Below, one piece after another: positions 1 through 9,359 of a stretch of DNA of 64,000 nucleotides. Position 1 is the stretch's first letter; each line of letters opens with the position of its first letter. The stretch is from Christiangramia sp. OXR-203 (GTDB lineage: Bacteria; Bacteroidota; Bacteroidia; Flavobacteriales; Flavobacteriaceae), in contig NZ_CP139698.1 of assembly GCF_034372165.1 (NCBI RefSeq), positions 2,356,001 to 2,420,000 on the forward strand. The letters are read 5' to 3'. The notes below the pieces were generated by a model, which was not told where the DNA came from, did no database searches, and worked only from the letters and a program-made list of their open reading frames with translations. A program made the position numbers and the translations under genes.

Positions 1-195
1 AATTTATTTTCTTCCGAAGAAAATGAGCAAATAACAAAGGGTTTAGCCCTAAACGTTAGTAGTTCAACATATTATCGCACAGAATGTTTGCTATTATTCG
101 CTATACACTGCTAATAGTGCTGAAGTGTGGAGGTCGATTATATTTGGATATCAAACGGGAATTTCTAAATTTGACAAACATCAAAAATTACATCA

Positions 196-1494
196 ATGCA
201 TCACAAATTTTACCTGTCGCTGCTACTGGCAGTTACAGTTCTATTTTCTTCCTGCACGGCAGATGATAGCACACCATCAATCGATTATTCCATCAAATCT
301 GACGATCATCTAAAAATTCTGAGTCAGTACGACAATGGCTGGATCAAAGAAGCAAAACATATATACTCAGAAGATCAACCTATACATGAGGTTACATATC
401 ATGAAAACGGATTCATCAAATCGGCTAAAGTATATAACTTCTATCATGATCGGGAATTATATATGGAGGTGAGAAGAGATGAGCAAAACCGACCTCTATG
501 GTCTAAGTACTATACTCCTGAGGGCGATGTTTGGTTCGAAACGGAGTATGAGAATGGTTTAGTTTCAGAAAAAATCGTCTACAGCGAACTAGGAACTTCG
601 ATACACACTTACACAAATGGAGAAATAAATTCCATTGAATTTATAAGTTCAAACGGCCGGGATAAAAGCATGACCACTTATGATCTGGAAACAGCTGTAA
701 AAACCGTTAAGATCACCGAAAATTCTGAAATGATTCTGGAACAGCAATTTAATGGTCAGGATGATTTTGGTTCGGGTATTCTAACCAGCAACCATGCTCC
801 TAAGGCTAATCCTTTTGATGAACCTCAAAACGGCTACTTAACAATAGGAACTTCTTTTATGCATAGTCCTATCTGGCAATTCAATGCAAATCCTAAAGAT
901 GATGTGATCGCTTACAGAAAGTATGCAGGTTTGCACCCACCAGCTTCAAAATTTGCAGTGCAGCACGCAGTTAATTTTGAGATGTATCAATCTATTATTG
1001 AACAATATCCTTATACTGAAGACCAGGTTTTAATCCTTGGTTATAAAGAAAATGAAGGAAATGCCGCAATAATTGACGTTAGCAGAGACGAAAGGTTAGC
1101 TATTGATGCAGAACGGCTTGAAGATCCCGACTTATTTGCTCTTAAATATGGAGATCAGTACGTAAATAAAATTCATTACGGGAAAAATCTTATAGTCGTT
1201 GGCGCATTGCGCAATATGCCAACGCATGTAACAGCGATTGAGCAAGTGAACAAGGTCGCACAAAAACGTATGAACGACATTTTAAACGGTACTAATTTAG
1301 TGAGTGAGAATGAAATGGAGATCCTAAATAAAGTATGGTTCGAAGTCAAATTATTTTCCACCTTCAAGAACCAGAGAAATGGGATATTACTCGAGGACAC
1401 TGAAGATTATCAGGCAGCTTTGGAAGAGTTTACAGCAGCTGAACCCGAGATCATTCAGTATGAATATAAGAAATTCGAACACCTGGTTCAATAA
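196..1494 (+). CDS. MORN-repeat lipoprotein with possible MACPF/CDC-like C-terminus
   Basis: This 432-residue protein starts with a lipoprotein signal peptide whose lipobox ends in FSSC, placing the acylated Cys at about residue 20. Residues roughly 45-160 contain repeated YHENG / YYTPEGD / YENG units like the YwqK/MORN-type repeats of Bacteroidota surface proteins. Around residues 310-330 the run KYGDQYV..IHYGK resembles the MACPF signature (YGTHY followed by YGG) and the VxYGR segment of cholesterol-dependent cytolysins. The MACPF reading rests on this motif alone and is tentative. The gene is monocistronic, followed by a hairpin terminator at 1517-1552. A conservative name would be hypothetical lipoprotein. 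Confidence 0.75.
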   Translation: MHHKFYLSLLLAVTVLFSSCTADDSTPSIDYSIKSDDHLKILSQYDNGWIKEAKHIYSEDQPIHEVTYHENGFIKSAKVYNFYHDRELYMEVRRDEQNRPLWSKYYTPEGDVWFETEYENGLVSEKIVYSELGTSIHTYTNGEINSIEFISSNGRDKSMTTYDLETAVKTVKITENSEMILEQQFNGQDDFGSGILTSNHAPKANPFDEPQNGYLTIGTSFMHSPIWQFNANPKDDVIAYRKYAGLHPPASKFAVQHAVNFEMYQSIIEQYPYTEDQVLILGYKENEGNAAIIDVSRDERLAIDAERLEDPDLFALKYGDQYVNKIHYGKNLIVVGALRNMPTHVTAIEQVNKVAQKRMNDILNGTNLVSENEMEILNKVWFEVKLFSTFKNQRNGILLEDTEDYQAALEEFTAAEPEIIQYEYKKFEHLVQ

Positions 1495-1516
1495 CATTTT
1501 TAACAGTTCGATACGA

Positions 1517-1552
1517 AAGCCATCCATTTCCGGGTGGCTTTTTCTTTTCTGA
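1517..1552 (+). terminator. Rho-independent terminator
   Basis: A 9-bp stem (AAGCCATCC with GGGTGGCTT, one G-T pair) and a 6-nt loop is followed by a T-rich tract, 22 nt after the stop of the upstream lipoprotein gene. Confidence 0.75.
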
Positions 1553-1592
1553 ATTTTAATTATTTTATATTAGAGCGTTATTACGATTATAT

Positions 1593-2618
1593 ATGGTCAA
1601 ATTTCTCTTTCGAAGTAGATTCTTAAATATTATTTGTGTTCTATTGCTAATGATCGGCGGAACGGTCCATTCCCAGAATAAGATCTCTGGAACCGTTCTT
1701 AGTGCAGAAGATTCAACCGCGATCATTGGTGCTTCCATATACTTTGATGGAACCAGTATTGGGGTTTCTTCAAACCAGGATGGAGATTTTGACATCTCTT
1801 TCATGGATAATAATTCCGCACTTATAATTACTTCTCTAGGTTACGAAACTCTTGTATTAGATGCTTCAGAAATATTGAAAAGTCCTCTAGATTCAAAATA
1901 TTACTTACCCATTAAACGTGAGGAACTGGAGACAGTTTACCTTGAAACAGACCCATGGAGCAGATCCCGAAAACTTCAGCATTTCAGAAAAGAATTCCTG
2001 GGAAGGAACTACGCAATGTATGACTGTAAGATCGTAAACGAGGACGCGATTAAGCTTAGATATTCCCCATCAGAAAAAACATTGATCGCTACCGCAAATG
2101 AGCCTCTAATCATACATAATAAATATTTGGGTTACGCAATTAGATACCAGCTTGCCGACTTTGAACTAGGATTCCAAATGAACGGCGGTCTACTACTACC
2201 CTATTCTACCTATTTCGCCGGTTCAGCCTACTTTCAGCCATTACAGAAGAAAACCGGTAGAAAGGCATTGAGAAACAGAGATCGTAGTTACTATGGCTCG
2301 TCATTGCATTTTATGCGATCACTTTACAAACAAAAACTGGAAGAAAACAACTTCGCGATCTTTCATAAACGTTTCCAGGTGCCTACCTATAAATTTTTCA
2401 AAATTAGCGAGGAAGGAAATAATAGGAAGATCGAGTTACTGGCAGATGAATTGAGCATTCTCTATGATAAGACAGATCAATCTGCGATTGTTTCCAAAAG
2501 TGCATTTACTATAGATCAATTTGGAAATCCCTCACCACCAGAAGCCGTCCTTTTAAAAGGGATAATGTCTGAAAAACGAATTTCAGAACTTCTTCCTCTG
2601 GACTATAAAATGAACTAG
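1593..2618 (+). CDS. Secreted carboxypeptidase-regulatory-like domain protein
   Basis: This 341-residue protein has an N-terminal signal peptide ending near VHSQ. Residues about 29-100 match the CarboxypepD_reg-like beta-sandwich found at the N-terminus of TonB-dependent transporters (ISGTV, IIGASIYF, GVSSNQDGDF). No barrel or plug follows; the remaining 240 residues are unrecognised. Such stand-alone proteins are common in Flavobacteriia and are thought to be periplasmic or outer-membrane associated. The ATG at 1593 directly precedes the basic N-region of the signal peptide. The function is unknown. Confidence 0.7.
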   Translation: MVKFLFRSRFLNIICVLLLMIGGTVHSQNKISGTVLSAEDSTAIIGASIYFDGTSIGVSSNQDGDFDISFMDNNSALIITSLGYETLVLDASEILKSPLDSKYYLPIKREELETVYLETDPWSRSRKLQHFRKEFLGRNYAMYDCKIVNEDAIKLRYSPSEKTLIATANEPLIIHNKYLGYAIRYQLADFELGFQMNGGLLLPYSTYFAGSAYFQPLQKKTGRKALRNRDRSYYGSSLHFMRSLYKQKLEENNFAIFHKRFQVPTYKFFKISEEGNNRKIELLADELSILYDKTDQSAIVSKSAFTIDQFGNPSPPEAVLLKGIMSEKRISELLPLDYKMN

Positions 2619-2717
2619 AAAAGAGTTAGTAATAGTTTAGAATTAAATTCAAAGATCAATTAGAATATAGTGTTACTTAATGATCTACCTTACTTCACTA
2701 AATAAACTAAATACAAT

Positions 2718-2948
2718 ATGCTTCTTTTCTGGATATCAACTAGTATCGCTTTTGTCATCATTGCATACATAATACATAAATTTTTCTTTAAAGATGTTCG
2801 AGGGAACCCATCTGAGGACAAAAGGCTTTGGAAATTCTGGGGTATAAGAACGTTTTACTGGCAGGGAGTTTTTGTTATAGCCCTGGGAGTGCTTGCACTA
2901 CTTCTGGCTATCATTAAATGGAGCGGCGTCTGGCCTTTACTTAATTAG
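2718..2948 (+). CDS. Small two-helix membrane protein
   Basis: This 76-residue protein has hydrophobic segments at about residues 2-19 and 50-67, separated by a charged loop (KDVRGNPSEDKRLWK). No family is recognised. It stands alone between a CarboxypepD-like gene and a DUF6624 gene. Coding status is supported by the plausible membrane topology and the ATG start, but not by any motif. The 281 nt downstream, up to 3229, show nothing recognisable. Confidence 0.55.
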   Translation: MLLFWISTSIAFVIIAYIIHKFFFKDVRGNPSEDKRLWKFWGIRTFYWQGVFVIALGVLALLLAIIKWSGVWPLLN

Positions 2949-3229
2949 ACTTCGAATTTCTACAGAAATGTTTATTTATAATGATGAAAGATTCAAAAAT
3001 GTAACGTGAAGGCTAGATGACATAGTTCTAACCGTTATGACATCTTATTTACGGAAGCTAATTCAAATTATAGCTTTTCTAAGTTTTCCTTTTGGAAGGT
3101 ATGCATTTACAGCTATTTGATTACAAGCACTTTATCTGAAGGACTTAGATCAAAATTATATTTTCGAAAAAAGCTGTAACAAAATTACGTCTAACTCGTT
3201 TTACTAGTACACCATCAAAAATATAATTC

Positions 3230-3883
3230 ATGATCAAGATTATTGTAAGCCTCGCTATGCTATTAGCAAGTAGTATTGCCACATCACAAAATCAACCACA
3301 AAGCATTCAGACTCAACTGGACTCGATCTGGAAGACCGATCAGGAAATTAGATTTAAACTCATAAAACTTCAGCAGGAAGGAAAGATGAATTCAGATGAA
3401 ATGAAAGATCTGGTTCAGCAAATGAATAAACAGGATTCAATTAACCTCGATCAGGTAGAAAACGTACTTAAGAACGGATGGCCGGATGACCTCAGCATGC
3501 AAGGGAATCAAACCATTTTCCTGGTTATTCAGCACACCGACCTGCAAACTCAAAAAGAATATCTTCCAGTAATTGAAAAAGCTGTTCAGGAAAACAAAAC
3601 ATTCCCAGCGAACCTCGCTCTTTTAAAAGATCGAATTGCTCTACGTGAAGGAAAGAAACAAATTTATGGCAGTCAGATTTTTATCGATTCTAATACCGGT
3701 AAGAAATATGTGCAGCCTATTCAAAATCCTGAAGAAGTTGATAAACTACGTGCTGAAGTTAGTTTACCATCCATGGAAACTTATTTGCAACAATCATTTC
3801 AAATGGACTGGAACCTTGTAGAGTATTATAAGAATCTGCCAGAGATCGAGAAACTGCTGGAAGAAAGAAAGGCGACAAAATAA
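3230..3883 (+). CDS. DUF6624-like secreted protein
   Basis: This 217-residue protein has a signal peptide ending near ATSQ. The body resembles the DUF6624 family: an N-terminal helix region (LDSIWKTDQEIR), a central FLVIQHTDLQTQKEYLP segment, and the conserved run ALLKDRIALREGKKQIYGSQ. The family has no known biochemical function. The gene is monocistronic. The family assignment is from memory of the motif pattern; the start is supported by the signal peptide. Confidence 0.65.
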   Translation: MIKIIVSLAMLLASSIATSQNQPQSIQTQLDSIWKTDQEIRFKLIKLQQEGKMNSDEMKDLVQQMNKQDSINLDQVENVLKNGWPDDLSMQGNQTIFLVIQHTDLQTQKEYLPVIEKAVQENKTFPANLALLKDRIALREGKKQIYGSQIFIDSNTGKKYVQPIQNPEEVDKLRAEVSLPSMETYLQQSFQMDWNLVEYYKNLPEIEKLLEERKATK

Positions 3884-3999
3884 AGTTATAAATACTAATA
3901 TGTTACTATCAGTTGGGAAACTGCATTATGCTTCGGTAATCCCTAAAAGTTCGATTTAAGTTATATTTGAAAGAACTCTGATAGATAACGATACACCAG

Positions 4000-5034
4000 A
4001 TGCCTGCTACAAAAAGTAAGATTGTTATTCGAACCATACTTCTGGCTGGAACTGTAATATCGCTATATTTCGTTCCATGGATACTCATCTGGGCATGGAT
4101 ACTACCATTGCCGGACACGGTGCAGGAACAATTAAACGAAGGTATCGAGCATGGTTTTGATGGCACTATAGTATATATTCAGCAGGGAGATCGCCCAGCA
4201 GAATTATATGCAGCAGGATGGCATGACCGGGACCGGATGATAAGAGCTTATCCCGAAGCTTATTTTAAAATTGCGAGTATTGGTAAACTGTATGATGCGG
4301 TCGCAATTACCAAACTGGTAGCTGAAGATCTTATATCTCTGGATAAAAGTATCCTCTACTATTTTCCTGAGTTTGCTGGAAGAATCGAGCATGCTGAGAA
4401 TATCACCGTTCGAATGCTGGTCCAGCATCGTAGTGGAATCCCAAATTTTACAGATGTACCTGATTTCTGGATGAATCCCCCGGAAAATAAAGAACAAACA
4501 CTGAAACTGTTCCTTGACAAACCAGCCAGTTTCTCACCGGGAACAGATTATGCCTATTCAAATTCTAATTATTTCCTTTTAGGTTTGCTAATGGAGAAGG
4601 TGACCAATAACTCCAAAGAACAGGTGATACAGCAAGAAATCCTAGAGTCCTTAAAGCTTGAAAATACTTTCTTCAGCCTAAATGATATAGATCAGGATAA
4701 ATTAATGAGCGGTTATTATGTTGGAGTCGAAGAAGATATCAAGTCTACTAATTACCAGTCAATGATCGCTACTGCACAAGATGTGGGAGTCTTTATCAAA
4801 GCTTTAAATACTGGTAATTTACTTACCAAAGAAGAGGAAGAAATCTATTCTACCATCTATGTTTACGATCATACCGGACTGATTCCAGGTTACCAGAGTA
4901 TTGCAGAATATCATGAAAATATCGATATGGTTGTGATACAGTTCGTTAATACCGCAAATTTTGAAGGTTACACCTGGAGTATTTCTGAAATTGTTTATAA
5001 CCGAATTATTAAAATCTTAGAGAAGCGGGACTAA
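4000..5034 (+). CDS. Beta-lactamase-fold serine hydrolase (class C / PBP4* type)
   Basis: This 344-residue protein has an N-terminal membrane anchor (about residues 10-36). It contains the three motifs of the serine beta-lactamase/DD-peptidase superfamily: SxxK as S93-I-G-K96, YxN in YAYSNSNY near residue 185, and HTG in DHTGLIPG near residue 290. The LVQHRSGIPN segment is typical of family S12-like esterases. It probably acts in the periplasm, anchored in the inner membrane, as an esterase or peptidase; the substrate cannot be deduced. It converges on nudK with a 3-nt gap between the stops. Confidence 0.85.
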   Translation: MPATKSKIVIRTILLAGTVISLYFVPWILIWAWILPLPDTVQEQLNEGIEHGFDGTIVYIQQGDRPAELYAAGWHDRDRMIRAYPEAYFKIASIGKLYDAVAITKLVAEDLISLDKSILYYFPEFAGRIEHAENITVRMLVQHRSGIPNFTDVPDFWMNPPENKEQTLKLFLDKPASFSPGTDYAYSNSNYFLLGLLMEKVTNNSKEQVIQQEILESLKLENTFFSLNDIDQDKLMSGYYVGVEEDIKSTNYQSMIATAQDVGVFIKALNTGNLLTKEEEEIYSTIYVYDHTGLIPGYQSIAEYHENIDMVVIQFVNTANFEGYTWSISEIVYNRIIKILEKRD

Positions 5035-5037
5035 GAT

Positions 5038-5628
5038 TTATGAATCTGCCAGTATTAATTTCAATTGTAAATGCTGTAATAGCATGATCGTTTTACCATC
5101 TTTTATTTTACCATCTTTCATCATTATTAGTGCTTCAGAAAACTTAAGTTCCAGAACTTCAATATCTTCCTGTTCTTCAGCTACACCTCCACCCTCGCCT
5201 ATTTTCATGTCTTCGTGATATTCGGCTATAAAGAAATGTACGATCTCGGTCACCGAACCAGGAGACATATAAGCTTCAAAAATCTTTTCGACATTGGAGA
5301 TCTCATAGCCGGTTTCCTCCTGCGTTTCTTTTCGGATACAATCTTCAGCATTATCCTTTTCCAGTAATCCCGCACAGACTTCGATCATCATCCCTGAAGT
5401 GTTACCGTTTAAAAAAGTAGGCATCCGGAATTGCTTCGTAAGAATTACAGTTTCCTTTTCTAAATTGTACAGCAGAATTGCCGCTCCATTCCCACGATCA
5501 TAAGCCTCTCTACTTTGCCGCTCCCAGTTACCGTCATTTTTTCTGAAGTCAAAGTTTACTTTTTTAAGCGTGTACCAGTTATCAGATAAAATTTCAATTT
5601 CTAAATTATCAACTCTTTCTTGTTTCAT
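5038..5628 (-). CDS. nudK: GDP-mannose pyrophosphatase (Nudix hydrolase)
   Basis: The 196-residue product aligns along its length with E. coli NudK (191 aa), which hydrolyses GDP-mannose to mannose-1-phosphate and GMP. The matching segments are [35 protein letters not shown], the Nudix box ([15 protein letters not shown] followed by TQEETGYE), [19 protein letters not shown] and the C-terminal [12 protein letters not shown] placed the start at the ATG at 5628 because its N-terminus lines up with E. coli NudK; an upstream TTG at 5655 would add nine unsupported residues. Together with the manC-like gene at 23.8 kb it suggests GDP-mannose metabolism. Confidence 0.9.
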   Translation of the reverse strand: MKQERVDNLEIEILSDNWYTLKKVNFDFRKNDGNWERQSREAYDRGNGAAILLYNLEKETVILTKQFRMPTFLNGNTSGMMIEVCAGLLEKDNAEDCIRKETQEETGYEISNVEKIFEAYMSPGSVTEIVHFFIAEYHEDMKIGEGGGVAEEQEDIEVLELKFSEALIMMKDGKIKDGKTIMLLQHLQLKLILADS

Positions 5629-5757
5629 GTCTTCGGAAAAGTTTAAAGTTCGCAAGATAATGAGCAGTTTTCACTCGGAACTCTTAAAACCAGATATAGT
5701 GCAAAAACTTCAGCTCACAGAATTATAAATAATTTACTAACTTGAAGTACTTTGAAA

Positions 5758-6111
5758 ATGAATGTATTACAAAAACCACCAGGCATGTCTGTAGAGCGAG
5801 GTCCCAAAAGTTTACACGAGCACAATAAATCATTACTGTATTCACAAAAACCTAAGTTCAAGGAAGATCTTCGGGACCCGATCAATAGTGATCGTATACG
5901 TTTGGATGGTGTAAAATTCAGAAATTATTCTTCAGAAGAACTGGAGCAGGTACTTGCTGAAATAAAGTTTAATGCTGCCAGGGATCTACGCCAACAATAT
6001 AAATTGATGGTCGTCTCCATGATCATTTCAGTTTTGATCATGCTCTTTCTCAAATATAAATTAGATCAAAGATTCAGCATCGTAGAATCTGCAGCTACCA
6101 ATCTGTTATAA
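5758..6111 (+). CDS. Hypothetical single-pass membrane protein
   Basis: This 117-residue protein has a polar, Pro/Lys-rich N-terminal half, a short amphipathic segment (SSEELEQVLAEIKFNAARDLRQQY) and one transmembrane helix near residues 82-100. No family is recognised. The ATG at 5758 is chosen over an in-frame TTG six bases upstream. The helix position suggests a cytoplasmic N-terminal domain tethered to the inner membrane. Confidence 0.55.
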   Translation: MNVLQKPPGMSVERGPKSLHEHNKSLLYSQKPKFKEDLRDPINSDRIRLDGVKFRNYSSEELEQVLAEIKFNAARDLRQQYKLMVVSMIISVLIMLFLKYKLDQRFSIVESAATNLL

Positions 6112-6211
6112 AAAATGTATTCCTTCAGGTTTCAGAAATTTAGAATTCATACCAGGAAGTTATCTGCATCATAAATCATATATTTCAGCTATAAAAATTT
6201 AGAGAAATCTA

Positions 6212-6739
6212 ATGAAGAAAATCTTAGCAAGCCTATTATTACTGCTTTCACTTAGCGTAAGTGCACAGGAAATTTCAGAAAAAGAAAACCAGGATAATTA
6301 CTTACATGAACTTATCGCAGATCTGGTTCAAAAAGAAGAGATTACCAGCGATCCTGTCATCATTTTAAATGAACAACTTCTTACAACAGAGGCTCTGGAT
6401 ACACTTAGCATTTCAAAATTTGAAATAACCTCTTACGCTATTCTTAAAAAAGAACAAAAGGATGTAGAGAATAAGTTCGGAAAACAAGGATTGAATGGAG
6501 TGCTTATGGTAAAAACCAACTCTTTTCAAGAGACCGTAAGCGATGAGGATTATCTGGCGAAAGAGGATGTTTTGTACTTAATTGATGGAAAAGCCACACA
6601 TAGCTCGATGCTAAAACATATGGATCCGGAAACCATTGCAAAAATCGATGTTTTGAAAGACCATGATTCTATCGCAAAGTATACAGATGAAAAAGTCAAT
6701 GGAATCATAAAGATCCAGCTAAAAAAAGGGAGTAAATAG
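6212..6739 (+). CDS. Secreted protein with TonB-plug-like segments
   Basis: This 175-residue protein has a signal peptide ending near SVSAQ. Two segments, GLNGVLMVKT and LYLIDGKATHSSMLKHMDPETIAKIDVLKD followed by NGIIKIQLKKG, resemble the plug domain of TonB-dependent receptors, in which LYVIDG and IxxIEVLKD are conserved. No barrel follows, so it may be a stand-alone plug-like protein or a diverged duplicate. Its function is unknown. Confidence 0.6.
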   Translation: MKKILASLLLLLSLSVSAQEISEKENQDNYLHELIADLVQKEEITSDPVIILNEQLLTTEALDTLSISKFEITSYAILKKEQKDVENKFGKQGLNGVLMVKTNSFQETVSDEDYLAKEDVLYLIDGKATHSSMLKHMDPETIAKIDVLKDHDSIAKYTDEKVNGIIKIQLKKGSK

Positions 6740-6813
6740 CGGTTTCATGCAAACCTACTAAGTACTTCACATTTTTTACTAAATTGAAGGAAGTTTAATA
6801 AAAGTATTGAATC

Positions 6814-7548
6814 ATGAGTAAACCAGACTTCAGTAATTTGCGCTGTATCTATATTAATTGTACACTGAAAAGATCCCCGGAGGAGAGCCATACTTCAAAA
6901 TTAATAGAACTTTCCGCAGAGATCATGCGGCGGGAAAACGTAGATGTGGAAGAAATAAGGTTTATCGATCATGACGTAGCAACTGGTGTTTATCCCGATA
7001 TGACCGATCATGGATGGGATAAGGACGAATGGCCGGCTATTTATGATAAGATCATGGCTGCAGATATCTTCGTTCTTGGAACACCTATCTGGCTTGGCGA
7101 GAAATCTTCCATGGCCCAGAAACTTATCGAAAGATTATATGCCATGAGTGGTGTTCAAAACGATAAAGGCCAGTACGTATTCTACGGTAAGGTTGGAGGT
7201 ACGCTTATCACCGGGAATGAGGATGGGATTAAACATTGTGCTATGGGAATTCTTTATTCACTGCAACACGTTGGTTTTAGCATTCCCCCACAGGCAGATG
7301 CAGGCTGGATTGGTGAAGTTGGACCTGGCCCTAGTTACGGTGATACCGAATGGAAGGACGAAAAGCTTGATCCTCCTGCTGGTTTTGGAAGCAATTTTAC
7401 CAATAAGAATACTACTTTCATGACCTATAACCTAATGCATTTAGCCTCCAGTCTTAAAAAACAGGGCGGTTATCCAGCTTATGGAAATTCAGCGGAAGGC
7501 TGGGGAAATGGGAAGCGCTGGAATTTTGAAAATCCGGAATACAGGTAA
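6814..7548 (+). CDS. Flavodoxin-fold NAD(P)H-dependent FMN reductase family protein
   Basis: This 244-residue protein has the flavodoxin-like layout: an initial beta strand with the FMN phosphate loop (INCTLKRSPEESHTSKL), the GTPIWLGEKSSMAQKLIER segment around residues 88-108, and a glycine-rich GGTLITGNEDG loop near residue 130. It matches the NADPH-dependent FMN reductase / multimeric flavodoxin WrbA-like superfamily. The expected role is flavin-dependent reduction of quinones or other small molecules in the cytoplasm; the substrate is unknown. Confidence 0.8.
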   Translation: MSKPDFSNLRCIYINCTLKRSPEESHTSKLIELSAEIMRRENVDVEEIRFIDHDVATGVYPDMTDHGWDKDEWPAIYDKIMAADIFVLGTPIWLGEKSSMAQKLIERLYAMSGVQNDKGQYVFYGKVGGTLITGNEDGIKHCAMGILYSLQHVGFSIPPQADAGWIGEVGPGPSYGDTEWKDEKLDPPAGFGSNFTNKNTTFMTYNLMHLASSLKKQGGYPAYGNSAEGWGNGKRWNFENPEYR

Positions 7549-7570
7549 ATCCATATTCACAATATAATTA

Positions 7571-7846
7571 ATGAGGATCTTTTTAAATTTATTGGTTTTT
7601 CAGAGGAATATTATTCTTACAGCCTTGCCTATCTCTTTACTGATAGCCGCTCTAACTTCTGAATTTTCAAATTTTGGATTCTTCTATTTTCTTAGCAGTC
7701 TTTTGATCCATCTTAGTGTTTATAGCATCAAGCCTCCTAAAGAACTATATTTTTATCTAAATAACGGAATCTCCAGAGTTCATCTTTTCTTAAGCACAAT
7801 TTTCATTTCGGTCTTAATGATTCTAATATCACGGTTATTTGAGTAA
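7571..7846 (+). CDS. Small membrane protein paired with an ABC ATPase
   Basis: This 91-residue protein has about three hydrophobic segments (residues 4-22, 27-47, 72-88) and no recognised family. It starts 22 nt after the flavodoxin-like gene and its stop lies inside the next gene: the TTG start of the ABC ATPase at 7839 overlaps its last eight bases, suggesting translational coupling. It is the only membrane protein adjacent to that ATPase, so it may be a minimal permease-like or anchoring partner. That role is inference. Confidence 0.6.
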   Translation: MRIFLNLLVFQRNIILTALPISLLIAALTSEFSNFGFFYFLSSLLIHLSVYSIKPPKELYFYLNNGISRVHLFLSTIFISVLMILISRLFE

Positions 7847-8489
7847 ACTTCAACTGGATAGTGTACAAAAGACTTATGATAGTCAAAAGATCCTGAACGA
7901 TGTTTACCTACAGTGTTCAACTGGGGAAGTAGTTGGTTTGCTGGGAAGAAATGGAAGTGGGAAATCGACGCTACTTAAGATCATGTTTGGATCATTGACG
8001 GCAGACAGTCGGTTTCTAAGAATAGACGAAAATGTTTACCCGAGCTCAAAAACGATTAATGATATTAAGTATTTACCGCAGGATAGTTTTTTAATTAAAA
8101 GTATTAATGTTAAGAGTACTATTAAACTGTTTCTTAGTCGGCAGTATAGCAGAATTGTTCTGGAATTACCTTTAGTAAAACCTTTACTGGCAGAACGAGT
8201 AGGCCATTTAAGTTTAGGACAAAGAAGAACCCTGGAAGTTCTGCTATTGCTTTATTCTGAATCCAGATTTCTATTAATGGATGAACCTTTTAACGGACTC
8301 AGTCCTACCAGCAGAGAAATAATTTCGCAGCTTATCCAGGAAAGAAAAGAACATAAAGGCATTATTATCACAGATCATGATTACCGCAACGTAATTTCTC
8401 TATCAGATCGAATAATGCTAATGGACAATGGTAATCTTCGTGAAGTCGATGATCTGGATCGCTTGACTCAGTACGGTTATCTCACTTAA
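7839..8489 (+). CDS. ABC transporter ATP-binding protein
   Basis: This 216-residue ATPase has all the core motifs: Walker A GRNGSGKST (residues 36-44), Q-loop LPQDS, signature LSLGQRR, Walker B RFLLMDEP and H-loop ITDHD. It is compact, with little beyond the nucleotide-binding fold. The start appears to be TTG at 7839, overlapping the upstream membrane gene; no in-frame ATG lies before Walker A. It probably energises a process with the 91-residue membrane protein upstream. The transported substrate, if any, is unknown. Confidence 0.85.
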   Translation: MSKLQLDSVQKTYDSQKILNDVYLQCSTGEVVGLLGRNGSGKSTLLKIMFGSLTADSRFLRIDENVYPSSKTINDIKYLPQDSFLIKSINVKSTIKLFLSRQYSRIVLELPLVKPLLAERVGHLSLGQRRTLEVLLLLYSESRFLLMDEPFNGLSPTSREIISQLIQERKEHKGIIITDHDYRNVISLSDRIMLMDNGNLREVDDLDRLTQYGYLT

Positions 8490-8566
8490 AGATTCTGCAA
8501 TTTTAAACGCTGTCGTACTGAAGTTTCAGAAAAAGCATTAAATCGTAACTTTAGGAAAAAGATGCT

Positions 8567-9292
8567 ATGAAAAATCATTACAATTTGTTGCTACTAATAC
8601 TGCTTGCGTTAAGTATGACCGCATGCGGACAAACAAATAGGAATAGTAAAAGCGAAGAAACCTATACTTTCCAAAAAGGCGACCCAAACGGAATCGGAAA
8701 ATGGTATATGGGTAGAGAGATCGCGCACGTCATGGGGTACCAGGGAATAAACTGGCTGGAAAGATCTGATCGCGAAAAAGAGGAAAATACGAGTCAGTTG
8801 TTAATGAACATGAATATTCAGCCGGATGATACGATCGCTGATATAGGTGCCGGCAGTGGTTATCATACTTTTAAAATGGCCAAATTGACTTCGGAAGGTT
8901 TTGTTTATGCGGTCGATATACAACCGGAGATGCTTCAGGCGATTTCAACAAAGCAGTCAGAACAACAGGTGAATAATATTCAAACCATTCAGGGTTCAGA
9001 AAAAAGTATAAATCTAGATGAGAATTCAGTATCAAAGATATTGCTAGTGGATGTCTATCATGAATTTAATTTTCCGAAGGAAATGATCGAATCCATGCAC
9101 AAATCTCTGACTTCTGATGGTAAAATTTATTTGATCGAATATAAAGCAGAAGATGAAAGTATTCCGATCAAAGAAATTCATAAAATGAGTGAAAAACAGG
9201 CAGTGAAAGAATTTAAAGCTTCCGGTTTTAAACTAGAGCAGAATATTGAGAATTTACCCTGGCAGCATTGCCTGATCTTTGTAAAAGAATGA
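8567..9292 (+). CDS. Lipoprotein with class I SAM-methyltransferase domain
   Basis: This 241-residue protein begins with a lipoprotein signal peptide (lipobox SMTAC, Cys about residue 20). It is followed by a class I methyltransferase fold: motif I ADIGAGSGYHTF near residues 90-101, VYAVDIQPEML as the acidic loop, and LLVDVYHEF after strand 4. The domain resembles UbiE/Methyltransf_11 types. An exported methyltransferase is odd because S-adenosylmethionine is cytoplasmic, so the domain may have another role or the lipidated protein may face an unusual compartment. The gene is monocistronic. Confidence 0.8.
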   Translation: MKNHYNLLLLILLALSMTACGQTNRNSKSEETYTFQKGDPNGIGKWYMGREIAHVMGYQGINWLERSDREKEENTSQLLMNMNIQPDDTIADIGAGSGYHTFKMAKLTSEGFVYAVDIQPEMLQAISTKQSEQQVNNIQTIQGSEKSINLDENSVSKILLVDVYHEFNFPKEMIESMHKSLTSDGKIYLIEYKAEDESIPIKEIHKMSEKQAVKEFKASGFKLEQNIENLPWQHCLIFVKE

Positions 9293-9359
9293 ATTGATTC
9301 TGCCGAAACACTCTAAATAACTTATAAATTTTTGAATTCTAAATCCAGATCAATATTAG

